From Chloroflexota bacterium (lineage in GTDB: Bacteria; Chloroflexota; Anaerolineae; Anaerolineales; Villigracilaceae), in the NCBI GenBank assembly GCA_016191955.1, contig JACPVC010000149.1, positions 1 through 42,587 of the forward strand: 42,587 nucleotides of DNA, read 5' to 3'. Below the pieces are notes generated by a model. It made no database searches. It saw nothing but the letters and a program-made list of their open reading frames with translations, and had not been told where the DNA came from. The stretch's first letter is position 1, and every line of letters starts with the position of its first letter. This document shows positions 22,680-29,408 of the stretch, in pieces. The position numbers and the translations under genes were made by a program.

Positions 22680-23666
22680 TCAACGCAACGCCAGACCGGC
22701 TTTCTCATAGATCGCGTCGATCAGGCGCATGTTGTTGACAGCATCTTCAAGATTCGTGCTGAACGGAGTTCCAGAACGGACCGCTTGAACGAAGGCTTGC
22801 AATTGCAGAGCATAGATATCATCGCCTTTGACCGTGCCGCTCCATCTGGTTTTCGACGTGCGCAGCGTCATTCGGTGGAATACGTGCGGCTGGAATGGGC
22901 TGAAAACTTTCAACTCGCCTTTTTCACCTTTTACATGCAGAAACGAATCAAACAAACGCGGCGAAAGCATATCACATAGGATGCGGGCTCGAACACCATT
23001 GGGGAATTTCAGTTCCGCTTCCATGCGTGAGTCGACATTCGGCTTGAATTGTTTGGCTTTGGCGCTCAATACTTCCGGCTCGGCACCCATCAAATAACGG
23101 GTCAAACTCAGCGGATAACAACCCGCATCCATCAGCGCGCCGCCGCCCAGGTCGTAACGAAAGCGAATGTTGGATGGAACCGGCAGGAGAAAACAAAAAC
23201 GCGCTTCGATGTTCTCGATCTGCCCCAGTTCTCCGCTTGCCAGCACTTCCTTCATCCGCGCCGTCAGCGGATGATAGCGATAAGCAAAGGCTTCACTCAA
23301 CACCCTGCCAGATTCTTTTGCCGCGGCTGCCATATCCAGCGCTTCTTTGGCATTGGATGCGAACGGTTTTTCACAGAGCACATGTTTCCCGGTGCGCAGG
23401 GCTTTGACCGTCCATTCGGCGTGCAGCCCATTTGGCAATGGATTGTAGATCGCATCGATCTCAGGGTCTGCGATCAGGTCATTGTAGGTGCGATGGGTGC
23501 GTGGAATGTTGTGTTTGCGTGCAAATCTATCTGCGCGGTTGGGGTCACGCGCGGCGATGGAAACAACCTGCACTTGTGGCATATTGCGCGCGGGGTTGGT
23601 CAACGCAGCCGGGACAATCGCCGCTGCGCCAAGGATGCCAATACGAAGAGGGGAAAGATCGGTCAT
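22680..23666 (-). CDS. Gfo/Idh/MocA-family oxidoreductase
   Basis: This is a 328-residue two-domain NAD(P)-dependent dehydrogenase. The Rossmann motif GILGAAAIVPAAL is near residue 9. YNPLPNGLHAEWTVKALRTGKHVLCEKPFA carries the EKP lysine, and GGGALMDAGCYPLSLTRYLMG contains the family's D-x-G-x-Y/H motif. Typical substrates are sugars, inositols or pyranosides; the substrate here cannot be predicted. The start at 23666 was preferred to 23729 because the shorter form opens at the domain start and a TATAAT box ends 6 nt upstream, again a leaderless pattern. Confidence 0.9.
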   Translation of the reverse strand: MTDLSPLRIGILGAAAIVPAALTNPARNMPQVQVVSIAARDPNRADRFARKHNIPRTHRTYNDLIADPEIDAIYNPLPNGLHAEWTVKALRTGKHVLCEKPFASNAKEALDMAAAAKESGRVLSEAFAYRYHPLTARMKEVLASGELGQIENIEARFCFLLPVPSNIRFRYDLGGGALMDAGCYPLSLTRYLMGAEPEVLSAKAKQFKPNVDSRMEAELKFPNGVRARILCDMLSPRLFDSFLHVKGEKGELKVFSPFQPHVFHRMTLRTSKTRWSGTVKGDDIYALQLQAFVQAVRSGTPFSTNLEDAVNNMRLIDAIYEKAGLALR

Positions 23667-23672
23667 CACCGA

Positions 23673-23678
23673 ATTATA
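23673..23678 (-). promoter_or_regulatory. -10 box of the Gfo/Idh/MocA gene
   Basis: TATAAT on the minus strand ends 6 nt before the ATG at 23666 with no ribosome-binding site. Confidence 0.5.
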
Positions 23679-23779
23679 ACAACCCGATTCCCTGCGAATT
23701 CGCATCTCTTTTAATATCAATATGAGCAAAACAGGCTGGTATACTCGAATTCGACCAGTAGGAAGATTTTATTGATTTA

Positions 23780-23997
23780 TGTTACGCGAATTCTACTTTC
23801 CTGCATCCCTTGCCCTTCGACTGCGCTCCCCGTCCTTCGGCAGGCTCAGGATTCACTCGTCGCTCCGCTCACGCGTGCCAGCGCACTGCGAACGGCGGTG
23901 CAGGCAGGGCGGCTGCCGCGCTCCCGAAAAACACCGGGACGATGTGAGCGGAGAGCGGGTGCTCGTCCACTCGTAGTCGAAGCGCAAGTGCGTAACA
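23780..23997. repeat. 218-bp composite inverted repeat element
   Basis: TGTTACGC at 23780-23787 and GCGTAACA at 23990-23997 form the ends. Inside, CTTGCCCTTCGACTG is an imperfect complement of TAGTCGAAGCGCAAG, and CTCCGCTCAC (23863-23872) pairs with GTGAGCGGAG (23944-23953). No credible coding frame was seen in the 355-bp gap 23667-24021. The sequence resembles a dispersed intergenic repeat. Confidence 0.6.
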
Positions 23998-24021
23998 TCA
24001 GTTATTGGTTTGGAGGTCGCT

Positions 24022-25080
24022 TTGTCACGGATCAGTTTAAGCACACGTTTTACTTTAATTCTTAGCGGTGTCTTTCTGGTGGGCATTGCGCTTGGCGGCG
24101 CTGTCTATTGGCGGGGAATTCAAAATCGCGCCCAGGAACAGATCGCAGCACAGGGGCTTCTGCTCATCGAAACGATGAACGCCGTGCGCGGATACACCAC
24201 ACAGAACGTCCGCCCGCTACTTGCGGATCAACTGACAGCCAGCCCTGAATTTATCTCAGAGACGGTTCCGGCTTACTCCGCTCGCACCGTGTTCCAAAAC
24301 TTCCGCGACCAGTTGGATTTCTCCACGTATCTTTACAAGGAAGCCGCGTTGAGCCCGACAAATCCATTAGATGCGGCAGACGAATTCGAAGCGGATCTGC
24401 TTGCACAGCTTTCCAGTGGCGAGACGTCCGGTCAGATCAGCGGATTCCGCGAGTTGAATGGAGAACGCCTCTTTTACATCGCCCGTCCGTTGACCATCGG
24501 CTCTGAGAGTTGTCTTGAATGTCACAGCACGCCTGAACAGGCTCCGGCGAGTTTGATCGCGACATATGGAGATAAAGGCGGCTTCGGCTGGGAGCTGGGG
24601 CAGGTCATCGCAGTGCAGGTGATCTACGTCCCTGCGGATGAGGTATTCAATGCCGCTCTGCGCAACTTCTCTCTGGTGATGGGTGTGTTCGTGGTCACGT
24701 TTGCCCTGGTCATTTTATTGAGCAATTTTTTGCTCAAGCGCTATGTCATCCAGCCTGTGTATGTGTTGAGCGGGCTTGCCGATAAGATCAGCGCGGACGA
24801 AAACTATTCCAACGAGTTGGAAAGCAAAGCGCTTCAATCCATCACAACTCGACCGGATGAATTGGGCAGCCTGGCACAAGTCTTCAAGAAAATGGCGACG
24901 GATGTATACGAACGGACAGGGATGCTGAAGAGTCAGGTCAATCAATTGATTATCAAGATCGATGAGATGCGCCGCAAGCAGCAGGTTTCGGAGGTGGTCG
25001 AGAGTGAGTTCTTCACCGACTTACAAAAACGCGCCCGAGAGCTTCGTGAAAAAGATAAAGGCGAAGCTGCGACGGATTAA
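24022..25080 (+). CDS. Membrane heme-c sensor-like protein, DUF3365-HAMP
   Basis: This is a protein of about 352 residues. It has a membrane helix at about 10-30, an extracytoplasmic DUF3365 (Tll0287-like) domain at about 35-205, a second helix at about 213-238, a HAMP linker and a long charged coiled-coil tail. The heme-c attachment motif CLECH is at residues 164-168, so the sensor domain should bind covalent heme outside the cytoplasm. There is no histidine-kinase, cyclase or chemotaxis output domain after HAMP. Its partner is therefore unknown. The TTG at 24022 is chosen as start because GGAGG precedes it by 5 nt; another in-frame TTG is at 24010. A strong hairpin terminator follows. Confidence 0.85.
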   Translation: MSRISLSTRFTLILSGVFLVGIALGGAVYWRGIQNRAQEQIAAQGLLLIETMNAVRGYTTQNVRPLLADQLTASPEFISETVPAYSARTVFQNFRDQLDFSTYLYKEAALSPTNPLDAADEFEADLLAQLSSGETSGQISGFRELNGERLFYIARPLTIGSESCLECHSTPEQAPASLIATYGDKGGFGWELGQVIAVQVIYVPADEVFNAALRNFSLVMGVFVVTFALVILLSNFLLKRYVIQPVYVLSGLADKISADENYSNELESKALQSITTRPDELGSLAQVFKKMATDVYERTGMLKSQVNQLIIKIDEMRRKQQVSEVVESEFFTDLQKRARELREKDKGEAATD

Positions 25081-25084
25081 AGAA

Positions 25085-25124
25085 AAATGTCCGAGGTCTT
25101 GAAGACCTCGGACATTTTATTATT
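25085..25124. terminator. Bidirectional Rho-independent terminator
   Basis: AAATGTCCGAGGTCT at 25085-25099 pairs perfectly with its complement at 25103-25117. T-rich sequence follows on both strands (TTTATTATT on plus, TTTTTCTTT on minus). It shares the CCGAGGT core with the terminator at 7685-7721. Confidence 0.85.
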
Positions 25125-25128
25125 CGAT

Positions 25129-25248
25129 TCTCTACCGTACATAATGTGCTCAAGCCGCCGTCCTCGGCGGCGTTTTTCCGAGGAAATCTTGCGCCGGGGA
25201 CGGCGCAAGGAGCAATTTATATTTTTACTCGTATTTGTACGGTAGAGA
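25129..25248. mobile_element. 120-bp MITE with 13-bp TIRs, 10-bp target duplication and internal terminator
   Basis: TCTCTACCGTACA at 25129-25141 and TGTACGGTAGAGA at 25236-25248 are perfect inverted ends. ATTATTCGAT flanks both sides (25119-25128 and 25249-25258). The right copy contains the last codons and stop of the phzF-like gene, so the left copy is the duplicate made on insertion. Inside, GCCGCCG-TCCT-CGGCGGC followed by GTTTTT is a terminator hairpin, and CTTGCGCC pairs with GGCGCAAG. There is no coding frame. Confidence 0.88.
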
Positions 25249-25249
25249 A

Positions 25250-26083
25250 TTATTCGATATGCCTTACTTCTCCGCTGACCGAAACACTCTCGCCAGCCTT
25301 TGGGGTATACGATACGGTCAGGCGCGAAGGCACGCCCATGTCTTCACCTTGTAAGATGGTGAAAGTCTTCGCGCCTTTCCAGCCGATGTCACGCAAATAA
25401 CCAGCCAATGCCGCAGCCGCCGCGCCGGTCGCCGGGTCTTCGTAGACTCCGCCAGCCGCGAAAGGATTGCGTGAATGGAACAGACTCTCTGATTCGTTCC
25501 AGAGCAAACTGATGGTGATGAGTCCTTCATCCATCATCAATGCCCGCACGGTGTCGAAGTCGTATTTCATGTTCGCAAGAATCGCGCGGTCTTTGACGAA
25601 CATGATCAAATGTTTCGCGCCCCCTCCCGCCAAACGGATGGGGAACTTCGTATCGAGTTGGCTTTGGTCCAAATCGAACCCGGCGAAGACCTTCTCCACA
25701 AAATCCTGCGGCGCATCCTTCGACCAGGTCTCCGGCGATTGCAGTGTTGAAGACATTCCATTCACAGATTTTTCCGCACGCACGCTGATCTGGCTGTCGT
25801 TCAGGTAGAGTTTATACGTCCCTTCGCCGAAGCGTTCGCCCAGCGCCGCGCCCAATGCGATGGTGGCATGCCCGCAAAACGGCACTTCCAACTCCGGTGC
25901 AAAATAACGGACTCTCCATCCGTCTCCCTGCTTCACTAAAAATGCTGTCTCCGAATAACCAACTTCCTTCGCAATCGACATCATCTCTGCGGCGGAAGGC
26001 ATCTCATCGTAAAATGCCACACCAGCCGGATTGCCACCTTGTCCGTTCTTTGAAAATGCCGCCAGTTTTAAAACGTTCGTCAT
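25250..26083 (-). CDS. PhzF-family isomerase-like protein
   Basis: This is a 277-residue member of the PhzF/DapF-like two-lobed isomerase family. The N-terminus MTNVLKLAAFSKNGQGGNPAGV and KEVGYSETAFL are typical; Glu45 matches the catalytic glutamate of PhzF. VPFCGHATIALGAAL near residues 68-82 and EDPATGAAAAALAGYL near 216-231 are the other conserved blocks. Most chromosomal members have unknown substrates, and no phenazine genes are nearby. The ribosome-binding site is GGAGG. The stop codon lies in the 10-bp duplication at the edge of the MITE at 25129-25248. A truncated paralogue start lies at 28279-28410. Confidence 0.92.
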   Translation of the reverse strand: MTNVLKLAAFSKNGQGGNPAGVAFYDEMPSAAEMMSIAKEVGYSETAFLVKQGDGWRVRYFAPELEVPFCGHATIALGAALGERFGEGTYKLYLNDSQISVRAEKSVNGMSSTLQSPETWSKDAPQDFVEKVFAGFDLDQSQLDTKFPIRLAGGGAKHLIMFVKDRAILANMKYDFDTVRALMMDEGLITISLLWNESESLFHSRNPFAAGGVYEDPATGAAAAALAGYLRDIGWKGAKTFTILQGEDMGVPSRLTVSYTPKAGESVSVSGEVRHIE

Positions 26084-26180
26084 TATGTACCTCCAAAATT
26101 TTTCGAAATGAGCAATGCACTGCGTTTATGAAGACGCAGTTTCCTATGCTGTAATTACCCCGCGGATATGTTTAAGTAAT

Positions 26181-26741
26181 CTATGAAATTCCGGCTGCTG
26201 TCAGTTTTTGAAACATCTCATCCATTTGTTTCGGGCTAAGCGTCATATCCTGCTTTACCCACCAGCGGATCAGGGTCATCAAAGTACTTGTCAAAAATTC
26301 AGCGGCGAGGTCTAAAGGAAGGGTCGGATCTTCCACCCTCAACATCTTCATTTGGATGCGTCGTTCCATATCATGCTGGATCAGTCCATAAAGGGTCTTC
26401 ATGGCAAGGTCCATGGCTGGGTCGCGGACGATCACTTTCAAGATGGCTCCCTGCCCTTGAATGTGTTGGAACCACGCCAGCATGGACGACCCTGTGGCTA
26501 TCCTGACCTCATGCGCCGCCTGATGCGCCAGGTTGCTGGCAAAGATTCCATTCCTGCCCACCAACAAATCTTCCTTGCCGTCATAATGAGCGTAGAACGT
26601 CGAGCGACCCACGTCCGCTTTTTCGATAATATCCTGCACCGAAATGGACTCGTATCGTTTCTCCTTCAATAAAGCCAGAAACGCATCGCGCAAAAGCTGA
26701 CGGGTGCGGCGCGTTCGTCGGTCATCTTTTTCCGGTTCCAT
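26181..26741 (-). CDS. TetR/AcrR-family transcriptional regulator
   Basis: This is a 186-residue regulator with an N-terminal helix-turn-helix at about residues 12-58 (RRTRQLLRDAFLALLKEKRYESISVQDIIEKADVGRSTFYAHYDGKEDLL). The ligand-binding C-terminal domain contains several tryptophans and methionines, as in hydrophobic-ligand sensors; the ligand is unknown. The start at 26741 has GGAG 8 nt upstream; ATG 26795 would add 18 residues and is less likely. The gene is divergent from the membrane-linked methyltransferase gene at 26880, and the shared 138-bp gap holds a palindrome and a good plus-strand promoter. Repression of that neighbour is likely. Confidence 0.9.
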   Translation of the reverse strand: MEPEKDDRRTRRTRQLLRDAFLALLKEKRYESISVQDIIEKADVGRSTFYAHYDGKEDLLVGRNGIFASNLAHQAAHEVRIATGSSMLAWFQHIQGQGAILKVIVRDPAMDLAMKTLYGLIQHDMERRIQMKMLRVEDPTLPLDLAAEFLTSTLMTLIRWWVKQDMTLSPKQMDEMFQKLTAAGIS

Positions 26742-26778
26742 AATCAAGACTCCACGATTCCGTACAATTTTATTTTTT

Positions 26779-26794
26779 TGTCCGCTAATGGACA
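26779..26794. promoter_or_regulatory. Candidate TetR operator palindrome
   Basis: TGTCC-GCTAAT-GGACA is a 5-bp inverted repeat in the divergent gap. It lies 19 bp upstream of the -35 box of the methyltransferase promoter. Confidence 0.35.
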
Positions 26795-26812
26795 TTCAAG
26801 TCAGATTGCAGG

Positions 26813-26841
26813 TTGACTTCGTTTCAACCGACACGTATAGT
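26813..26841 (+). promoter_or_regulatory. Sigma-70 promoter of the methyltransferase gene
   Basis: TTGACT at 26813-26818, a 17-nt spacer and TATAGT at 26836-26841 are near consensus. The leader contains AAGGAG before the ATG at 26880. Confidence 0.65.
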
Positions 26842-26879
26842 GAGTCATTATACCCACACGAAGTTTTATAAGGAGAGTC

Positions 26880-27707
26880 ATGTCGCAACATCAACATTCA
26901 CATATCGCCAGCGAGCCTTCACACCAGCCGCCCGCTCAAGGAAAATGGATCGCAAAATTTTTTGGGCACATGCACAACACAGAAGTATGGGCAAGCCATC
27001 TGCCGCGCATTCCGGGATACATTTCCGCGCTTGCGATAGTAGGCGTGATTCTCGTCATCGCCTCTTTTACTGGACCTTGGGCTGGGTCGAGCCCATTTAA
27101 ATTTATCTCCCTTTTAGTTGGATTCCTACTAGCCCTGCCCGCCCTGGTCATGGGCGGATTCGCTCTGCGCAAATGGAAATATGCGCAGCAGCTCCGCAAA
27201 GAGATTCTCGACTCCATTCAATGGCGCGGCGATGAAAATGTTCTCGATATTGGCTGTGGCAGCGGACTCCTCCTCAACGGCGCAGCCATGCGGTTGACCA
27301 ATGGCAAGGCAACCGGCATCGATATTTGGGCAGATCACAGCGGCGGCGGAAACTTCGCGTTGCTGATGAAGAATGCCCAAGCCGAAGGCGTTGCCGACAA
27401 GATCCACTTCAAAGAGGCGGATGCGCGCAAGATGCCCTTCGAAGATTCATCCTTTGATATTGTCGTCTCCAGCGGCGCATTGCATCACATCACCCGCAGC
27501 CTCGAAGATCATGACAAACTGACCCGTGAAATCGCAAGGGTGCTAAAACCCGGCGGACAGATCGCCATGTGGGATATCAGCCACATGGTCGAAGCCACTT
27601 CGTTGAAATTAAAGTCATTTGGGGTCAAGACCGAGGTCAAACGCACTCCGTCCTATCTAGGATTCGACATGAGCATGCTGACCGGCAGAAAAACGGGCAA
27701 GGCATAA
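26880..27707 (+). CDS. Membrane-anchored class I SAM methyltransferase
   Basis: This is a 275-residue protein. The N-terminal 40 residues are His- and Gln-rich (MSQHQHSHIASEPSHQPP). Two hydrophobic helices at about 45-67 and 72-95 follow, and then a class I methyltransferase domain with VLDIGCGSGLLLNGAA (SAM motif I) and SSGALHHITRSLEDHDKLTREIARVLKPGGQ. Lipid or quinone methylation at the membrane is plausible, but no substrate can be read. It has a good promoter and ribosome-binding site and is divergent from a TetR regulator, which suggests inducible expression. It converges on the nucleotidase gene with 11 nt between stop codons. Confidence 0.86.
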   Translation: MSQHQHSHIASEPSHQPPAQGKWIAKFFGHMHNTEVWASHLPRIPGYISALAIVGVILVIASFTGPWAGSSPFKFISLLVGFLLALPALVMGGFALRKWKYAQQLRKEILDSIQWRGDENVLDIGCGSGLLLNGAAMRLTNGKATGIDIWADHSGGGNFALLMKNAQAEGVADKIHFKEADARKMPFEDSSFDIVVSSGALHHITRSLEDHDKLTREIARVLKPGGQIAMWDISHMVEATSLKLKSFGVKTEVKRTPSYLGFDMSMLTGRKTGKA

Positions 27708-27718
27708 ATAGATCGAGT

Positions 27719-28267
27719 TCAGGTCGATTTAAAATCTAAAATATCTTTCCAGTTCCCCCAATCCAATCGCCTTTTATTCACATCCCTGTTATACGGACGG
27801 TCATAGACGATATGCTCCCAAACGGGGATGGCTTCCATACCTGTGATATCAGGCTTATCGTCTATCAAGTAATCTCCTTTTACAAGGGTCTTGTCCTTTG
27901 TGAGAATGATCCGATTGACCCAGTCTGCGCCGAGATAGTTTTCCACCCACTCGTATTTTTCAAGTACGCAGTTTCTGTAAGCATTCAATGGACTGGTGCA
28001 AATGAAGACTTCAAGCCCCATCTGGTTCATTTCATTCATCGCCTGTATTGCGCCCGCCATTGGCATCATATCGCGGAAGAAACTGGGCTCCAGTAAGATT
28101 TCCGCCACCAAGGGTTGTAATTCTTCGGGATATGATTCTTTCACATAAAAGGTGGTTCGTTCTTCGAGCGGGATATAAAGTTTTTCGGGATGGCGTTCCC
28201 GCCAGCGTTTCAAAAATTTGCCGTCAAAATCAGAGATGACTCCGTCCATGTCTATAAGTATTCGCAT
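27719..28267 (-). CDS. 5'(3')-deoxyribonucleotidase-like HAD phosphatase
   Basis: This is a 182-residue HAD-superfamily protein resembling the NT5C family of 5'(3')-deoxyribonucleotidases. The nucleophile motif is DMDGVISDFDG, motif II is ICTSP, and the motif IV region is DYLIDDKPDI. It would dephosphorylate (deoxy)nucleoside monophosphates; the specificity is not known. ATG 28267 is preferred over 28276 because the AGGA ribosome-binding site overlaps the earlier ATG. That AGGA lies at the junction with the phzF remnant directly upstream. Confidence 0.86.
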   Translation of the reverse strand: MRILIDMDGVISDFDGKFLKRWRERHPEKLYIPLEERTTFYVKESYPEELQPLVAEILLEPSFFRDMMPMAGAIQAMNEMNQMGLEVFICTSPLNAYRNCVLEKYEWVENYLGADWVNRIILTKDKTLVKGDYLIDDKPDITGMEAIPVWEHIVYDRPYNRDVNKRRLDWGNWKDILDFKST

Positions 28268-28278
28268 TGGGTACATTC

Positions 28279-28410
28279 CTAATAGTCAACTTCCTTGGTA
28301 ATTAACATTATTTCTTTGGCAGAAGGCATCTCATCATAAAATGCCACACCAGCCGGGTTGCCGCCTTGTCCGTTCTGGGAAAAAGCGGCAAGTCTTAAAA
28401 CGTTCGTCAT
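28279..28410 (-). pseudogene. Truncated phzF-like gene start
   Basis: The frame encodes 43 residues, of which 36 match the first 43 residues of the PhzF-like protein encoded at 25250-26083, including AAFSxNGQGGNPAGVAFYDEMPSA. The stop codon TAG falls where the intact gene has the TCG of GYSE, so the catalytic glutamate is lost. Similarity continues about 20 nt upstream through the GGAGGT ribosome-binding site and ends within a few bases after the stop, where the nucleotidase gene begins. This is a gene remnant in the same orientation 2.2 kb from its parent. Confidence 0.88.
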
Positions 28411-28432
28411 TGTCAAACCTCCAAAGTTTTTC

Positions 28433-28465
28433 AAAAACAAACCGCATCCTTTCAGACGCGGTTTG
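28433..28465 (-). terminator. Rho-independent terminator of the lipoprotein gene
   Basis: CAAACCGC at 28438-28445 pairs with GCGGTTTG at 28458-28465. On the minus strand TTTTTG follows the stem. It lies 38 nt after the stop of the lipoprotein gene. Confidence 0.7.
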
Positions 28466-28503
28466 TACGTTTTCGTTTACTTTGTGATTTTTCGATTCCC
28501 GCT

Positions 28504-29226
28504 CTAATTGCACACCAGAGTGAAATTGACCCTCCGTTCCGCTTTATTTCCCTGTCCTTCCCCTGTCCATTGCGGAATGAAGGTGACCGTGCCGGGTCCT
28601 GTGCCTTTCGTCAGGCAGTGAATGATGAGTGTGCCGGCGTTGCCGGGTCCCGCAACGAAACTGCAGGTTGCCAGAGTGACAGGAACGGTGCAATCCGTGA
28701 TTTCGTTGATCGGGGCATCAATTTCATCCAAATCGCCGATGAAAAAAGGTGTCGGCGTGCAGACTGGAAACTCCACATCATCCTCAACCTCGATTGGAGA
28801 TACTACGGTAAACCATCCATTTGTTTCATAGCCGCTGGTCTGACCTGTGATCGTTACCCCATACACGCCCGGTGAGCGCTCCTGCGCCACGCTGACCGTA
28901 CCATCCAAAACCCCATACGCATCGGCATACGCCGAATATTCCGTCTCAGTTCCATCCGGGCGTGTGATTTTCACTTGCAGGGGCTCGTTTGCATGGTAGC
29001 CCCTGGCAACGAATGGAATTTTTCCGCCGGGTTCCACTTCCTCATACTGAAATTCGATGGGATTCCCCGACGGTACAGGCAAGAGGATGGGATTAGTGGG
29101 GACGGCTTGCGGAGGGGATTCGGTCTCGGGATTGCCAGTGGGGTTGAACGGTTGTAACGGCTGGCTACATCCGATTACAAAGATCAGAAATGTGAACAAA
29201 ATCGAACATGATCGCGCTGTTCTCAT
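28504..29226 (-). CDS. Lipoprotein of unknown function
   Basis: This is a 240-residue protein with a lipoprotein signal: a basic start MRTARSC, a hydrophobic core SILFTFLIFVIG and a lipobox cysteine in VIGC. A Pro/Thr-rich linker and a predicted beta-rich domain follow, with ARGYHANEPLQVKITRPDGTET and GVYGVTITGQTSG, which looks like an Ig- or carboxypeptidase-regulatory-like fold. Several cysteines in the C-terminal half could form disulfides. The family was not recognised. The start at 29226 follows AGTAGGA; ATG 29244 is also possible. A near-consensus promoter lies at 29269-29297 and a terminator follows the gene, so it is probably monocistronic. Confidence 0.75.
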   Translation of the reverse strand: MRTARSCSILFTFLIFVIGCSQPLQPFNPTGNPETESPPQAVPTNPILLPVPSGNPIEFQYEEVEPGGKIPFVARGYHANEPLQVKITRPDGTETEYSAYADAYGVLDGTVSVAQERSPGVYGVTITGQTSGYETNGWFTVVSPIEVEDDVEFPVCTPTPFFIGDLDEIDAPINEITDCTVPVTLATCSFVAGPGNAGTLIIHCLTKGTGPGTVTFIPQWTGEGQGNKAERRVNFTLVCN

Positions 29227-29268
29227 TTTCCTACTGCCTTTCAAGCTACAAAGGCTTAACCTGAATCC

Positions 29269-29297
29269 ATTATAGAATGTTCATGGCTTAAAATCAA
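29269..29297 (-). promoter_or_regulatory. Sigma-70 promoter of the lipoprotein gene
   Basis: On the minus strand TTGATT (29297-29292), a 17-nt spacer and TATAAT (29274-29269) match the consensus well. The -35 box overlaps the T-rich tail of the sdh operon terminator. Confidence 0.65.
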
Positions 29298-29326
29298 GAC
29301 AGACCGCGCTCGTCACGCGGTCTGTC
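29290..29326 (-). terminator. Terminator of the sdh operon
   Basis: GACAGACCGCG at 29298-29308 pairs perfectly with CGCGGTCTGTC at 29316-29326. The minus strand continues TTGATTTT. It lies downstream of sdhB. Confidence 0.7.
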
Positions 29327-29408
29327 AATTCTCTGTTTCTCCGGTTCACTGCTCCCCAATTACAAACCGCTCAGTTACCAACTCCTGTGCTCGAACAGCA
29401 GATATCCA

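Noticed and set aside
23779..24065. Possible coding frames in the gap before the heme-sensor gene
   Set aside because: The translation follows inverted repeats, has biased Arg/Ala/Ser content and no ribosome-binding site; the region is better explained as a repeat element.
29298..29326. Riboswitch before the lipoprotein gene
   Set aside because: It is a simple perfect stem upstream of the promoter's -10 box, so it is not part of that gene's leader; it fits the sdh terminator.
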